The position numbers and the translations under genes were made by a program. A model generated the notes under the pieces. The model ran no database searches. It was not told where the DNA came from and was given only the letters and a program-made list of their open reading frames with translations. Positions 5,622-12,881 of a stretch of DNA of 35,015 bases are shown here, one piece after another (positions within the stretch are counted from its first letter, which is position 1; every line of letters begins with the position of its first letter). This DNA is from a virus. The stretch is from IMG/VR virus record IMGVR_UViG_3300025162_000110, positions 1-35,015 of that record; one strand, written 5' to 3'.

Positions 5622-7245
5622 TGGAAACCCTGCAGGCCGTCCAGCGGGAAGCGTTGCGTATAAGACAGCAGTGCAAGAAGCGTTTATTACTCTCCTATCC
5701 CAGAAGGAGAAAGGCAAGGGTGGCAGAACATACTTCACACGTTATCTTGAGAGCTTTATGGATGAGGCTCTCTCCAATCCAAATTCTCAAGCTTCACGGC
5801 TTATAGCGGAAAGACTTCTCTCCGGTGAGATTCTTAATGAAATAGACGCTACTCTACAAAGGGATAGGCGTGCAGATTTGGCCTTCTTGAAGTATAGAAT
5901 CAGAGAGAGCTGCTTTGATATTCAGCAACAAGTGCTAGATACTAAGCAGAAAGTAATTATGCTAATGGCGGGCAGGCGTGCCGGTAAGACTGAAGTGGAC
6001 ATTAGGAAAGCGCTGCAAACCGCCCTCACGCCGCACAGCATAGTGTTGTTCATAGGCCTCACCTATACTAGGTGTATGGATTTATTCTGGAACCCTCTCA
6101 ATGACCTAGTCAAAGAATACAGTATAGGTATTGCGCGTGAAGCCCGTAATGAGGGCATACTTGTTCTTGACAATGATAGTGAGTTCCACTTTGTAGGTAA
6201 CAGCACAGTCACAGAGAGAGATAAGCTGCGTGGCGGTAAGTATGATTTGATCATTATAGATGAGGCGCAGTCCCAGCCGGCATTAGCCTATCTCATTGAA
6301 TCTGTATTAGAACCAACACTCAAAGATAAACAAGGCACAATGATGATCTCCGGAACAGGCCCTCGGGTCAGAGGCACCAGATGGGGGTTTTTATGGAATG
6401 AGAGAGAGAAGTTTCCCGGATTGAGGCTGAACTGGAACTTGTCAGAAAACCCTTATATGCCGGACTATAAATCCATATTAGCAACCCTCAGGGAGGAGAA
6501 AGGGTGGACAGAGGATAATGCGGTTTATGTATCAGAGTATCTTGGCGTAGAGTGTTTTGATGATGATGCCTTATGCTTTCGCCTTACAGAGAATAATTTC
6601 TTTACTAAGGTTCAGCTTGAAGAGTGGGTTAAAGGCCAGCCGCCAAGTGACATTAAGTTTGTTGTTGGTATTGACTACGGGTTCGTGGACAGCACGGCTA
6701 TCTCTTTGTTATGCTTTAGTTTGCACAAGGCAGAAGTGTTTTTAGTGTATGAGAGTAAGTTCAATCGTTCCGGTGTGACAGAGATAGTCAAGGCATTAGA
6801 TGAGTGTGTGTTCGCTATGCACGAGGCTCCATTCAAACAAGTGCCCGAGCAGAATAAGAAATTGATAGGTTTTGCGGACACAGCAGGAGGAATGCAATCT
6901 GTCACCTATGAGATGGTTAAGCACGGGTATAACATATTGCCCGCTATGAAAGACAATAAAGCATTTGCTATTGAGATGCTACAGGAAGAGTGTCGTAAAC
7001 ATACTCTTAAGGTTGAGCAGACAGGCCCCTTTGCGGACGAAGCATTGCGCATCATCTTTGCACGTGATGAAGCCTCAGGAAATCTTACAAGAGAGATGGA
7101 TGATACTTATCACCCAGATTCTATGGACTCGTTATTGTATGCATTCCGTTTTATATGGAGCAGTTATCCCAAGAGGAATGCTGTCAATGAGGAACCGGCG
7201 TTTGATAGTTTCTTTCCTTTTCCAGCGAAACTACTGACAAATTAG
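5602..7245 (+). CDS. terL: Terminase large subunit with small-terminase-like N-terminus (547 aa)
   Basis: This is the ATP-driven DNA packaging motor and head-filling nuclease. ATG at 5602 follows AAAGGAGATACA. Residues 1-17 (FQKGTSGNPAGRPAGS) are the SGNP-x-GRP-x-G signature of DUF5681, usually found in small-terminase-type proteins, so this looks like a fusion. The ATPase domain has Walker A AGRRAGKT at 123-130 and Walker B LIIIDEAQ at 216-223. The RNase H-like nuclease domain has acidic residues at D358 (GIDYG), D426 (FADTAGG) and D506/D509 (HPDSMDSLLYAFR). Length is usual for TerL plus a short extension. It heads the packaging module and is followed by a short gene and the portal. Confidence 0.95.
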   Translation: MFQKGTSGNPAGRPAGSVAYKTAVQEAFITLLSQKEKGKGGRTYFTRYLESFMDEALSNPNSQASRLIAERLLSGEILNEIDATLQRDRRADLAFLKYRIRESCFDIQQQVLDTKQKVIMLMAGRRAGKTEVDIRKALQTALTPHSIVLFIGLTYTRCMDLFWNPLNDLVKEYSIGIAREARNEGILVLDNDSEFHFVGNSTVTERDKLRGGKYDLIIIDEAQSQPALAYLIESVLEPTLKDKQGTMMISGTGPRVRGTRWGFLWNEREKFPGLRLNWNLSENPYMPDYKSILATLREEKGWTEDNAVYVSEYLGVECFDDDALCFRLTENNFFTKVQLEEWVKGQPPSDIKFVVGIDYGFVDSTAISLLCFSLHKAEVFLVYESKFNRSGVTEIVKALDECVFAMHEAPFKQVPEQNKKLIGFADTAGGMQSVTYEMVKHGYNILPAMKDNKAFAIEMLQEECRKHTLKVEQTGPFADEALRIIFARDEASGNLTREMDDTYHPDSMDSLLYAFRFIWSSYPKRNAVNEEPAFDSFFPFPAKLLTN

Positions 7246-7266
7246 GAACTATATAAAGGAGAGAGA

Positions 7267-7506
7267 ATGATAGACTTTAAGTTGTTAATGAAAACTTATA
7301 AGGCCATTGCCGAGGAAGAAAAGAAGCAAGAAGACTATAAAAAGTTCCTCAAAAGGTCTTTTACTTATGGAATGGCAGAAGAACTCGCCAGATCGGTTCG
7401 GTCAATAGGCGTGAAGATGAGTGTGAAATTGGCGGATGGAACAGAGGTTAACTTTGAGCCCTTGCCGGTAAAAGAACAATTCCCTGATTTCTTGGGAGGG
7501 GTCTAA
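7267..7506 (+). CDS. Hypothetical protein between terminase and portal (79 aa)
   Basis: ATG at 7267 follows AAGGAGAGAGA. The N-terminal half is a Lys/Glu-rich helix (LMKTYKAIAEEEKKQEDY) and the C-terminal half is a short beta-rich segment (VKMSVKLADGTEVNFEPLPV). The stop codon overlaps the portal start (TAATG), so translation is coupled. It is probably a minor head-assembly or packaging accessory protein by position; no family was recognised. Confidence 0.65.
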   Translation: MIDFKLLMKTYKAIAEEEKKQEDYKKFLKRSFTYGMAEELARSVRSIGVKMSVKLADGTEVNFEPLPVKEQFPDFLGGV

Positions 7507-9404
7507 TGGTTAAAGATGATGAAGTGACCTATGAGAGAAATGAGCAGTATGTAAGGACTGACCTCTCTCAGATGAAGTCATTCACTACGGCGCGCAATGA
7601 AAAGTATAGAGAGAATTTCAGCACCTTTTATAGCACTATGGCAATGAGCCAATCACTCACATCCAATTATAGTTATGTGTTGACGCTGCGTAATAGACAG
7701 AGAGATGAGAACGCCGGGATGATACCAGTAATGAATATCATCAGATCCTGTATAGACACTTTGGTATCTAAGATCAGCCAAAACAAAGTCAGGAAGTTCT
7801 TCAATCCCGTGTTAGGGACTTGGAGCACTATGAAAGTGTGTAGGGCTGCGCAAGTGTTCTTTGATCTGTATTATGATATGCAGCGGGTAAATAAAAAATC
7901 AGAAGAGGCATTGTATGACGCCCTCATCTTTGATATGGGTGTTATATGGATCAACGATGAAGACGCAACAGTAAATACAATCAGTCCGTGGGAGTTTGTT
8001 TGGGACGCTGCTGAGATGTCCAATGGAACATTGACGCGCTGCGGCTTTACAAGACAAGAGTATCCCCTAACGCTCCTGTTGAAAATCATTCCGAAAGACA
8101 GCCAGTGGTTCCACAAGCTTGAAACTACCCCTAATGCCAGTTGCACCTATGAAATCTACTATGACCTGATTAATAAGAAGGCTTGGGATTTTATAGATGG
8201 CAAGCTCGTCAGGACACGAGACATAGAGTATACTCGCCCGCCATTTGTATGGATGTATTTCAAAACACCAGTGAAGGGCCCATGGAGTGATAGCGTAGTA
8301 GATATACTATTCAGACTCCAAAAGTTCTATGATGGCGTTGTATATAAGATTGGCGCAGCAGTCAATAGATCTCACGCTCAAACTACCTTCATACCTACGG
8401 GCAGCGACTTGGAGAAAAGCGTATATGCTTCAAGCAAGATTGGTGATGTATTTGAGTTCAACGCCGGAGCAGCAGGCGGATTGACCAATCCAATTGTCAC
8501 AATAACTCCGCCGGTAATTGATAATCAATACTTAGCCATTCTTAATTTGATTGAAGAGAAATGCTACAACCTGATCGGTGTAAGCCAGCTCAGCGCACAA
8601 TCTAAGAAGCCTACGGGTATCAATAGCGGCGTAGCATTAGACACGCTGCAAGATGTAGAGAGTGAGAAGTTCAATAGCCTTCAAATGGCATACACGCGGC
8701 TTCAATCAGACTTGGCAGAAGTGCTTATAGATGTTCTTCCTGAGAGTGCTGATGTGCTGCCTAAGGGAGCATTCCGCAGCAATGTGAAGTGGCGGGACAT
8801 AAAGAAAGAGCGTAAGATGTTCCGCATTCAGTTCAGTGACGCAAGCACGCTTAGTAAAGATCCTAAGACTAAGATGGAGCAAGTAGAGAAACTGATCGCT
8901 ATGAAGGTAATAGATCCTACGCTCGCAGCTACCTTGTTAGAGTTTCCTGATCTTGAAACTGCCTATGGCATTCAGACTGCGGCGTATGATGAGAATGAGA
9001 AGACTATTGAACGAGCAATAGAGGACGGGCCTGAGAACACTATGGATCCTGTCACCGGTGCTGTAATACAACGCTTCAACTACTATGAGATCACCAATAC
9101 AGCTCAGTTGTATAGCCAGGCTTGTAGCACACTGATGAGGCTGGATGCTAATGATGAGGATCCTAAGTCTCTATTGAACTTGGTCAACCTCATTAAACAA
9201 GTGAAGGGCGCTATTGACATAACCAATCAAGCCTTGATGCCACCTCCACCGCCCGCTCCTCCAATGCCACCTCCGTTGCCGCCTGCTCCTCCACCAGTAA
9301 CAATCAATAACAATGGTCCGCCAATGTCTCCGGTTGACGCTCCCTTAGTGCCAGGGCCAACGGGGCCGCTGCCAATGGACTTATCTCAAAACCAGCCAAT
9401 TTAA
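7506..9404 (+). CDS. Portal protein (632 aa)
   Basis: The protein forms the ring at the unique capsid vertex through which DNA enters and leaves. Identification rests on size, on its place between terminase and scaffold, and on portal-like features: an N-terminal helical region with YRENFSTFYS and NIIRSCIDTLVSKISQNK, a wing segment (ISPWEFVWDA), and a long C-terminal helical crown with repeated QVEKLIAMKVIDP-type helices. The C-terminus (about residues 575-632) is unusually proline-rich, with runs of PPPPPAPP type, probably a flexible tail inside the head. The start overlaps the previous stop, and a 47-base gap separates it from the scaffold gene. Confidence 0.85.
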   Translation: MVKDDEVTYERNEQYVRTDLSQMKSFTTARNEKYRENFSTFYSTMAMSQSLTSNYSYVLTLRNRQRDENAGMIPVMNIIRSCIDTLVSKISQNKVRKFFNPVLGTWSTMKVCRAAQVFFDLYYDMQRVNKKSEEALYDALIFDMGVIWINDEDATVNTISPWEFVWDAAEMSNGTLTRCGFTRQEYPLTLLLKIIPKDSQWFHKLETTPNASCTYEIYYDLINKKAWDFIDGKLVRTRDIEYTRPPFVWMYFKTPVKGPWSDSVVDILFRLQKFYDGVVYKIGAAVNRSHAQTTFIPTGSDLEKSVYASSKIGDVFEFNAGAAGGLTNPIVTITPPVIDNQYLAILNLIEEKCYNLIGVSQLSAQSKKPTGINSGVALDTLQDVESEKFNSLQMAYTRLQSDLAEVLIDVLPESADVLPKGAFRSNVKWRDIKKERKMFRIQFSDASTLSKDPKTKMEQVEKLIAMKVIDPTLAATLLEFPDLETAYGIQTAAYDENEKTIERAIEDGPENTMDPVTGAVIQRFNYYEITNTAQLYSQACSTLMRLDANDEDPKSLLNLVNLIKQVKGAIDITNQALMPPPPPAPPMPPPLPPAPPPVTINNNGPPMSPVDAPLVPGPTGPLPMDLSQNQPI

Positions 9405-9451
9405 GGGACAAGGGAATACACCGCGTAAAATTTGAACTATTTAGGAGTACA

Positions 9452-10081
9452 ATGATGGGCGATTTTAACACATCCGGGCTTACCCCGGAAGAGAAACAGC
9501 AACTGATAGCTTTGCTACAAGAGGAAGGATCAGAGTCACCAGCACAGGAGCAAACAGAGATGATGGGTAATGATGATGCCGGAGCAGATGAGGATCTAAT
9601 CAGACGAATCATTGCGGAGACTGTTGGGCCCTATATGCAGAAGCTTGACCTGCTGGTAGAGGTCGTCAATGACGAGATCATTGGCGGAGTCACACAACTT
9701 GTTCAACAGAAAGAGAAGATGGCTGAGATTGAACGGCTCAAAACATCTTATGGCACCAATGACTACTTTCCTGAGGAAACACAGTCATTCTACCGAGATG
9801 CTACTGATGGAGCGGATCTCTTTGATAAGCTCTACGAAGAGATTAGCGGAGCTAAGGGAGAAGGTTCGGACTGGGGTGAAGAGAAAGAAGTCCCTATGGT
9901 CCAAGGTCTTGCATCTGGTCTCAAAGAGAAAATGATGAAGCTTAGGGGGCCCGTTGCGGAGGCTCCGGTCGCGGTCAAAGAGACTACGGTGGAATCCAAT
10001 AGTCCTGAGTTGGAGAAGCAATTGAAGCGTATCAAGGATATGAAGAAGTCAGGAAAAGCAAACGTTAAGTTAGGATATTGA
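9452..10081 (+). CDS. Putative scaffolding protein (209 aa)
   Basis: An acidic, strongly helical, low-aromatic protein lying between portal and capsid genes, the classic position and composition of a phage scaffold. It has Gln/Glu-rich stretches (EEKQQLIALLQEEGSESPAQ), a coiled-coil candidate near residues 65-100 and a basic C-terminus (KQLKRIKDMKKSGKANVKLGY), as capsid-binding scaffold tails have. ATG at 9452 or 9455 may start it; GGAG is four or seven bases upstream respectively. The last codons lie in a 24-nt repeat whose second copy, 477 bases downstream, would encode the same C-terminus, so the end of this gene was rebuilt when the HNH gene inserted. Confidence 0.75.
   Translation: MMGDFNTSGLTPEEKQQLIALLQEEGSESPAQEQTEMMGNDDAGADEDLIRRIIAETVGPYMQKLDLLVEVVNDEIIGGVTQLVQQKEKMAEIERLKTSYGTNDYFPEETQSFYRDATDGADLFDKLYEEISGAKGEGSDWGEEKEVPMVQGLASGLKEKMMKLRGPVAEAPVAVKETTVESNSPELEKQLKRIKDMKKSGKANVKLGY
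10054..10077. repeat. 24-nt direct repeat, copy 1 (current scaffold 3' end)
   Basis: Identical over 24 bases to 10531-10554. In the scaffold frame it encodes KANVKLGY, with the Tyr codon completed by the next base, followed by TGA. It marks the left boundary of the inserted HNH gene. Confidence 0.92.
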
Positions 10082-10094
10082 TTGGTAGGTAATC

Positions 10095-10124
10095 TTATAT
10101 TAGATTCATAAGGAGTCTAATATG
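10095..10124 (+). promoter_or_regulatory. Conserved leader of an HNH gene
   Basis: The segment reading TTATATTAGATT, then AAGGAG, then CTAATATG precedes this HNH gene and recurs at 12292-12322 before the second one. It contains the ribosome binding site. The shared upstream TTATATTAGATT may be a promoter or sequence carried with the element. Confidence 0.5.
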
Positions 10125-10550
10125 CATCCGGAACTGACGATTAAGCGGTTTAAGTATTGGGACTATGCCCGGATAAAATATCAGGGCAAGTGGCGCCCCT
10201 ATCACAACTATCTGTGGGAGCAGGCAAACGGACCAATCCCCAAAGGAAGTGTGATACACCACAAAGATGGGGATAAAGCCCACAACGCATTGGAGAACTT
10301 GGAGTGCTTGACTCGTGGTGAGCACTGTAAATTACATACTAAAGGCCGTCATTTGAGCGCTGAGCATAAAGCAAAGATGTTAACGGCTTTAATGGGACAC
10401 GAGGTTACTGATGAGACGAGAGCAAAGATGTCTCAGTCTCATATGGGTAAACAAGTGTCTGACGAGACTAAGGCACGAATGAAAGCCGCACAGGCTGCTC
10501 GTCGTGCGAGAGAGCAAGAGGCTCTCACGAAAAAGCAAACGTTAAGTTAG
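10122..10550 (+). CDS. Free-standing HNH homing endonuclease with NUMOD3 repeats (142 aa)
   Basis: The N-terminal HNH domain contains VIHHKDGDKAHNALENLECL (residues 45-64), with His46/His47, Asn55 and Asn59, and then EHCKLH (68-72). This is the HNH_3-type beta-beta-alpha metal nuclease. Residues about 73-130 carry NUMOD3-type repeats (LSAEHKAKMLTALMG, VTDETRAKMSQSHMG, VSDETKARMKAAQ) that bind DNA. It is inserted between scaffold and capsid genes and flanked by a duplicated scaffold 3' end, whose second copy supplies its stop codon. It lies 29 bases upstream of the intron-containing capsid gene, so it may promote its own spread and that of the intron. Confidence 0.9.
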   Translation: MHPELTIKRFKYWDYARIKYQGKWRPYHNYLWEQANGPIPKGSVIHHKDGDKAHNALENLECLTRGEHCKLHTKGRHLSAEHKAKMLTALMGHEVTDETRAKMSQSHMGKQVSDETKARMKAAQAARRAREQEALTKKQTLS

Positions 10551-10554
10551 GATA
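10531..10554. repeat. 24-nt direct repeat, copy 2 (displaced scaffold 3' end)
   Basis: Read in the scaffold frame this copy also gives KANVKLGY, followed by TAA, and it lies just before the capsid gene leader. It is therefore probably the original scaffold end. In another frame it supplies the HNH gene's last residues (KQTLS) and its TAG stop. Confidence 0.92.
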
Positions 10555-10579
10555 CTAAAAAACCTGAGGAGGTTTGATT

Positions 10580-12229
10580 ATGCCGAATGCAGTTACATCG
10601 GATCCGGGGCTCCTTCCCATCTATAAGGAATGGTAAACATACGTGCCACTCTACGGAGTAATTCGTAGATGAGAACCGGGGAATGAAGCGGGAAGGCTTA
10701 ACTGCTAATCCGACACTGAAGACTGGATGTAATAGTTCAGTCAAGGGCAACGCATAGAGGGTGAAACCGGAAACGGAATATAATCCCTCCACGAGGCCCC
10801 GGCATCCTACCAAGGATGAAAAGATATGCTAAGCTGCTCTGGATAACCAGAGGATGAAAATGGGCGAAAGCCCCAGAGCTTAGGGTAAAAAACCTAAGGA
10901 TAATAACTACCTGACGACGACAAGAAAATGGCGGATGTCCTTTGGGCAGCGTCAAGCGTTCTTCGTGATACACAGATGACACTCGCGGGTGGAAAGTCTT
11001 ATAACTTCTCCACGAATTATAGTGCTGGTGGTGCTGCTTCCGGTAGTGCTCTCACAGCCGCAGCCAACGCTGCCAATGGTCAGGGAAAGAACGTCCAATG
11101 GGCAGTAACTCCTGGCCGTCTCTTCTCTATCTTCAACATCAATCCTCAGGAGATTATGTCTTCTGAGAACGTGCGCGGAGCATTCGTTCCGGTCCCCGTC
11201 ATCCGAATGGGTGATGGACTTGCAAGTCTTCGTCGCCTCTGGGCCATTGCGCTCTACGGCACAGGCTATGGTGAGATTGGACAGACTGGTGTAGTCCACG
11301 TGGCAAGTGATAGCGCTCCTACCACAATAGATCTTGGCAGTTATGATAAGATCGTCAAACTTGATCTTGGCGTCACCTTCCAAGTAACCAATGGTGATAC
11401 TCCTGCTGACACGCTTCGTGTCGGCGTTCACACCGTAACTCATATTGCAGGAACTCAGGTAACCATTACCTCTACTGCTGATGAGACTTGGGCTGATGAT
11501 GATTGGATCTGCATTGAGGGCTGTCGTGAAGGTTCTTCGCCGACACTCCCTGCTGGCCTTCCTTCTTGGCTTCCACTTGACAGCACCGCTGCGGCTACTA
11601 CGCTGTATGGTGTAGATCGTTCCACGTGGGTAGATCGTCTGTCAGGTAATAGACTTACCCGTCTCCACGCAGAGCCTCTCAGTGACTTCTGGGTCCGCTG
11701 TATCCTCCAGGCCCGTATTGCAGGTCAGGGCAATGAGATGATTCTCATTGCGAATCCCTTTGACTACAATGAGTTCATCACGGAGAGTAGCAACGCCACG
11801 GCACTTATGCAGCAAACGAATATGAGCGGTGCCAAGGGCAGTTCTAACTTCGTGACTCGCGGTTTGGCAGAGTCTAACTTTATGTTCCAGAATTCCTGGC
11901 TCACAAAGGTCTATGCTGATACTTATTGTCCACAAGGGACCTTCTGGATCGTAGACAAAGACACGCTTGAATTCGTGTTGCTTGGTGGTGAGAAAGTCCT
12001 CAATGACGGCATTGCTTCCAATGATCCCGGAGTCCAGAACCCCGCAGACGCGTCTCCCCCAGATTACAAGATGTTCCAGTTTATGTTGGATAGATACATC
12101 ACTATTCAGCAAGGGACAATGACTGCTGGTGGCCCTGTTGCTCAGACGGTCTTCCAGATCTACGGAAATTTCTTAATTCGTCAGCCGGGCCATTGCGTGG
12201 TCGGTAACTGCGTCGCCGCAGGCACTTAA
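10580..12229 (+). CDS. Major capsid protein gene, split by a group I intron (456 aa spliced)
   Basis: Exon 1 is 10580-10634 and exon 2 about 10914-12229. ATG at 10580 has AGGAGG seven bases upstream. Exon 1 encodes MPNAVTSDPGLLPIYKEW plus the first base of a codon; the unspliced message stops immediately (TGG TAA). Joining at a G-flanked ACG site gives KEWYDDKKMADVLWAASS and restores one frame of 456 residues. The ATG at 10928 has no ribosome binding site, so it is not the start. Identification as major capsid rests on size, position after the scaffold and a following terminator; the fold (probably HK97-like) is not provable by eye. The 3' junction could shift by three bases (G10913 or G10916). 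Confidence 0.85.
10635..10913 (+). ncRNA. Group I self-splicing intron, IA-like, in the capsid gene
   Basis: Helices readable in the sequence: P1, exon UGGU (10631-10634) with GCCA (10645-10648), giving the U-G wobble at the splice site; P2, TCTACG/CGTAGA (10650-10669); P3, CCGGGG (10676-10681) with CCCCGG (10797-10802); P6, ACTGAA/TTCAGT (10715-10741); P7, GCATA (10752-10756) with TATGC (10825-10829) in the typical AAGATATGC context; P7.1, GAGGG/CCCTC (10757-10789); P7.2, CCG-GAAA-CGG (10767-10776); P8, CATCC/GGATG (10803-10818); P9, CTCTGG-ATAA-CCAGAG (10837-10852). P10 can form between exon ACG (10914-10916) and CGT (10642-10644). P7.1/P7.2 place it in the IA group common in phages. At about 279 nt there is no room for an internal endonuclease gene. 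Confidence 0.88.
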
Positions 12230-12253
12230 TCCGTTATAATATAACAAAATAAC

Positions 12254-12284
12254 AAGGTCCACAGAAATGTGGACCTTTATTTAT
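12254..12284 (+). terminator. Terminator hairpin after the capsid gene
   Basis: AAGGTCCACA (12254-12263) pairs perfectly with TGTGGACCTT (12268-12277) around a GAAA loop and is followed by TATTTAT. It lies 24 bases after the capsid stop codon, where a partial terminator is common; the interrupted T-tract suggests some read-through to downstream genes. Confidence 0.75.
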
Positions 12285-12291
12285 GCTGAAG

Positions 12292-12322
12292 TTATATTAG
12301 ATTTCAAAGGAGAACTAATATG
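12292..12322 (+). promoter_or_regulatory. Conserved leader of the second HNH gene
   Basis: Shares TTATATTAGATT, AAGGAG and CTAATATG, with small spacing changes, with the leader at 10095-10124. It lies just after the capsid terminator, so it may supply a promoter for the HNH gene as well as its ribosome binding site. Confidence 0.5.
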
Positions 12323-12814
12323 ACAATCAAAAGTAAATGGAGAAGCCCCCAGAGTCAACACCACTGGATGTGCCTAACAGATGAGGGGCAGATGCCGCTG
12401 GCCCGGGCAATATGGATTATAGCCTACGGCCCTATCCCAGAAGGGTTGGTTCTCCATCATCGCGACGAGGATGTGGATAACAATTGTCTGAACAACTTTG
12501 AACTTATGACTAGCGCTGCACACCAGCGACATCACCACACCGGTAAACATCAGACGGAAGAAACTAAGCGTAAAATAGGCGAAGCCAATGCTGGTAGATC
12601 TCACACTGAGGAGTGTAAACAGAAGATTTCCGAAACTACCAAGCGTGATTGGGATATGTGGCATTCTCGCACTCAATCTAAGGAAACGATAGAGCGTAAG
12701 AAACATCCTTATAGAGAGCGAACGCCGGAGGAGAAGGAAAAGTTACGTAAACATCTTTCCTCTCTTAGGGCAGGAGTAAAAAGAGGCCCATATAAGCCTC
12801 GGCAATCCGCATAG
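12320..12814 (+). CDS. Free-standing HNH homing endonuclease (164 aa)
   Basis: ATG at 12320 follows AAAGGAGAACTAAT. The HNH core is LVLHHRDEDVDNNCLNNFEL (residues 43-62), with His46/47, Asn54/55 and Asn58/59, then HQRHHH (68-73). NUMOD3-type repeats follow (QTEETKRKIGEANAG, HTEECKQKISETT), then a basic tail (RERTPEEKEKLRKHL). Its N-terminal layout (short beta region, then Y-G-P-I-P-E-G before HH) matches the HNH genes at 10122 and 18384, so the three are relatives. It sits between the capsid terminator and the adaptor gene, on the opposite side of the intron-bearing gene from the first HNH. No duplicated host-gene end was seen here. Confidence 0.88.
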   Translation: MTIKSKWRSPQSQHHWMCLTDEGQMPLARAIWIIAYGPIPEGLVLHHRDEDVDNNCLNNFELMTSAAHQRHHHTGKHQTEETKRKIGEANAGRSHTEECKQKISETTKRDWDMWHSRTQSKETIERKKHPYRERTPEEKEKLRKHLSSLRAGVKRGPYKPRQSA

Positions 12815-12881
12815 TTTCCGTAACCAAACTAACTATATTACAAATGCCGTGGGAAAAGAAATGCCCAAGGAGTAATAGTTT

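Noticed and set aside
10952-11443. Long reverse-strand frame inside the capsid gene
   Set aside because: It lies antisense to a well-supported structural gene and has no ribosome binding site or recognisable domain; the same holds for other antisense frames over 8000, 11700, 21300 and 29300.
10928-12229. Capsid gene starting at ATG 10928
   Set aside because: There is no ribosome binding site before it, a strong one precedes 10580, and the interval has the pairing pattern of a group I intron whose removal fuses the two frames.
12230-12881. Duplicated host-gene end around the second HNH gene
   Set aside because: The capsid 3' end was compared with the sequence after 12814 and no clear repeat was found, unlike the first HNH gene.
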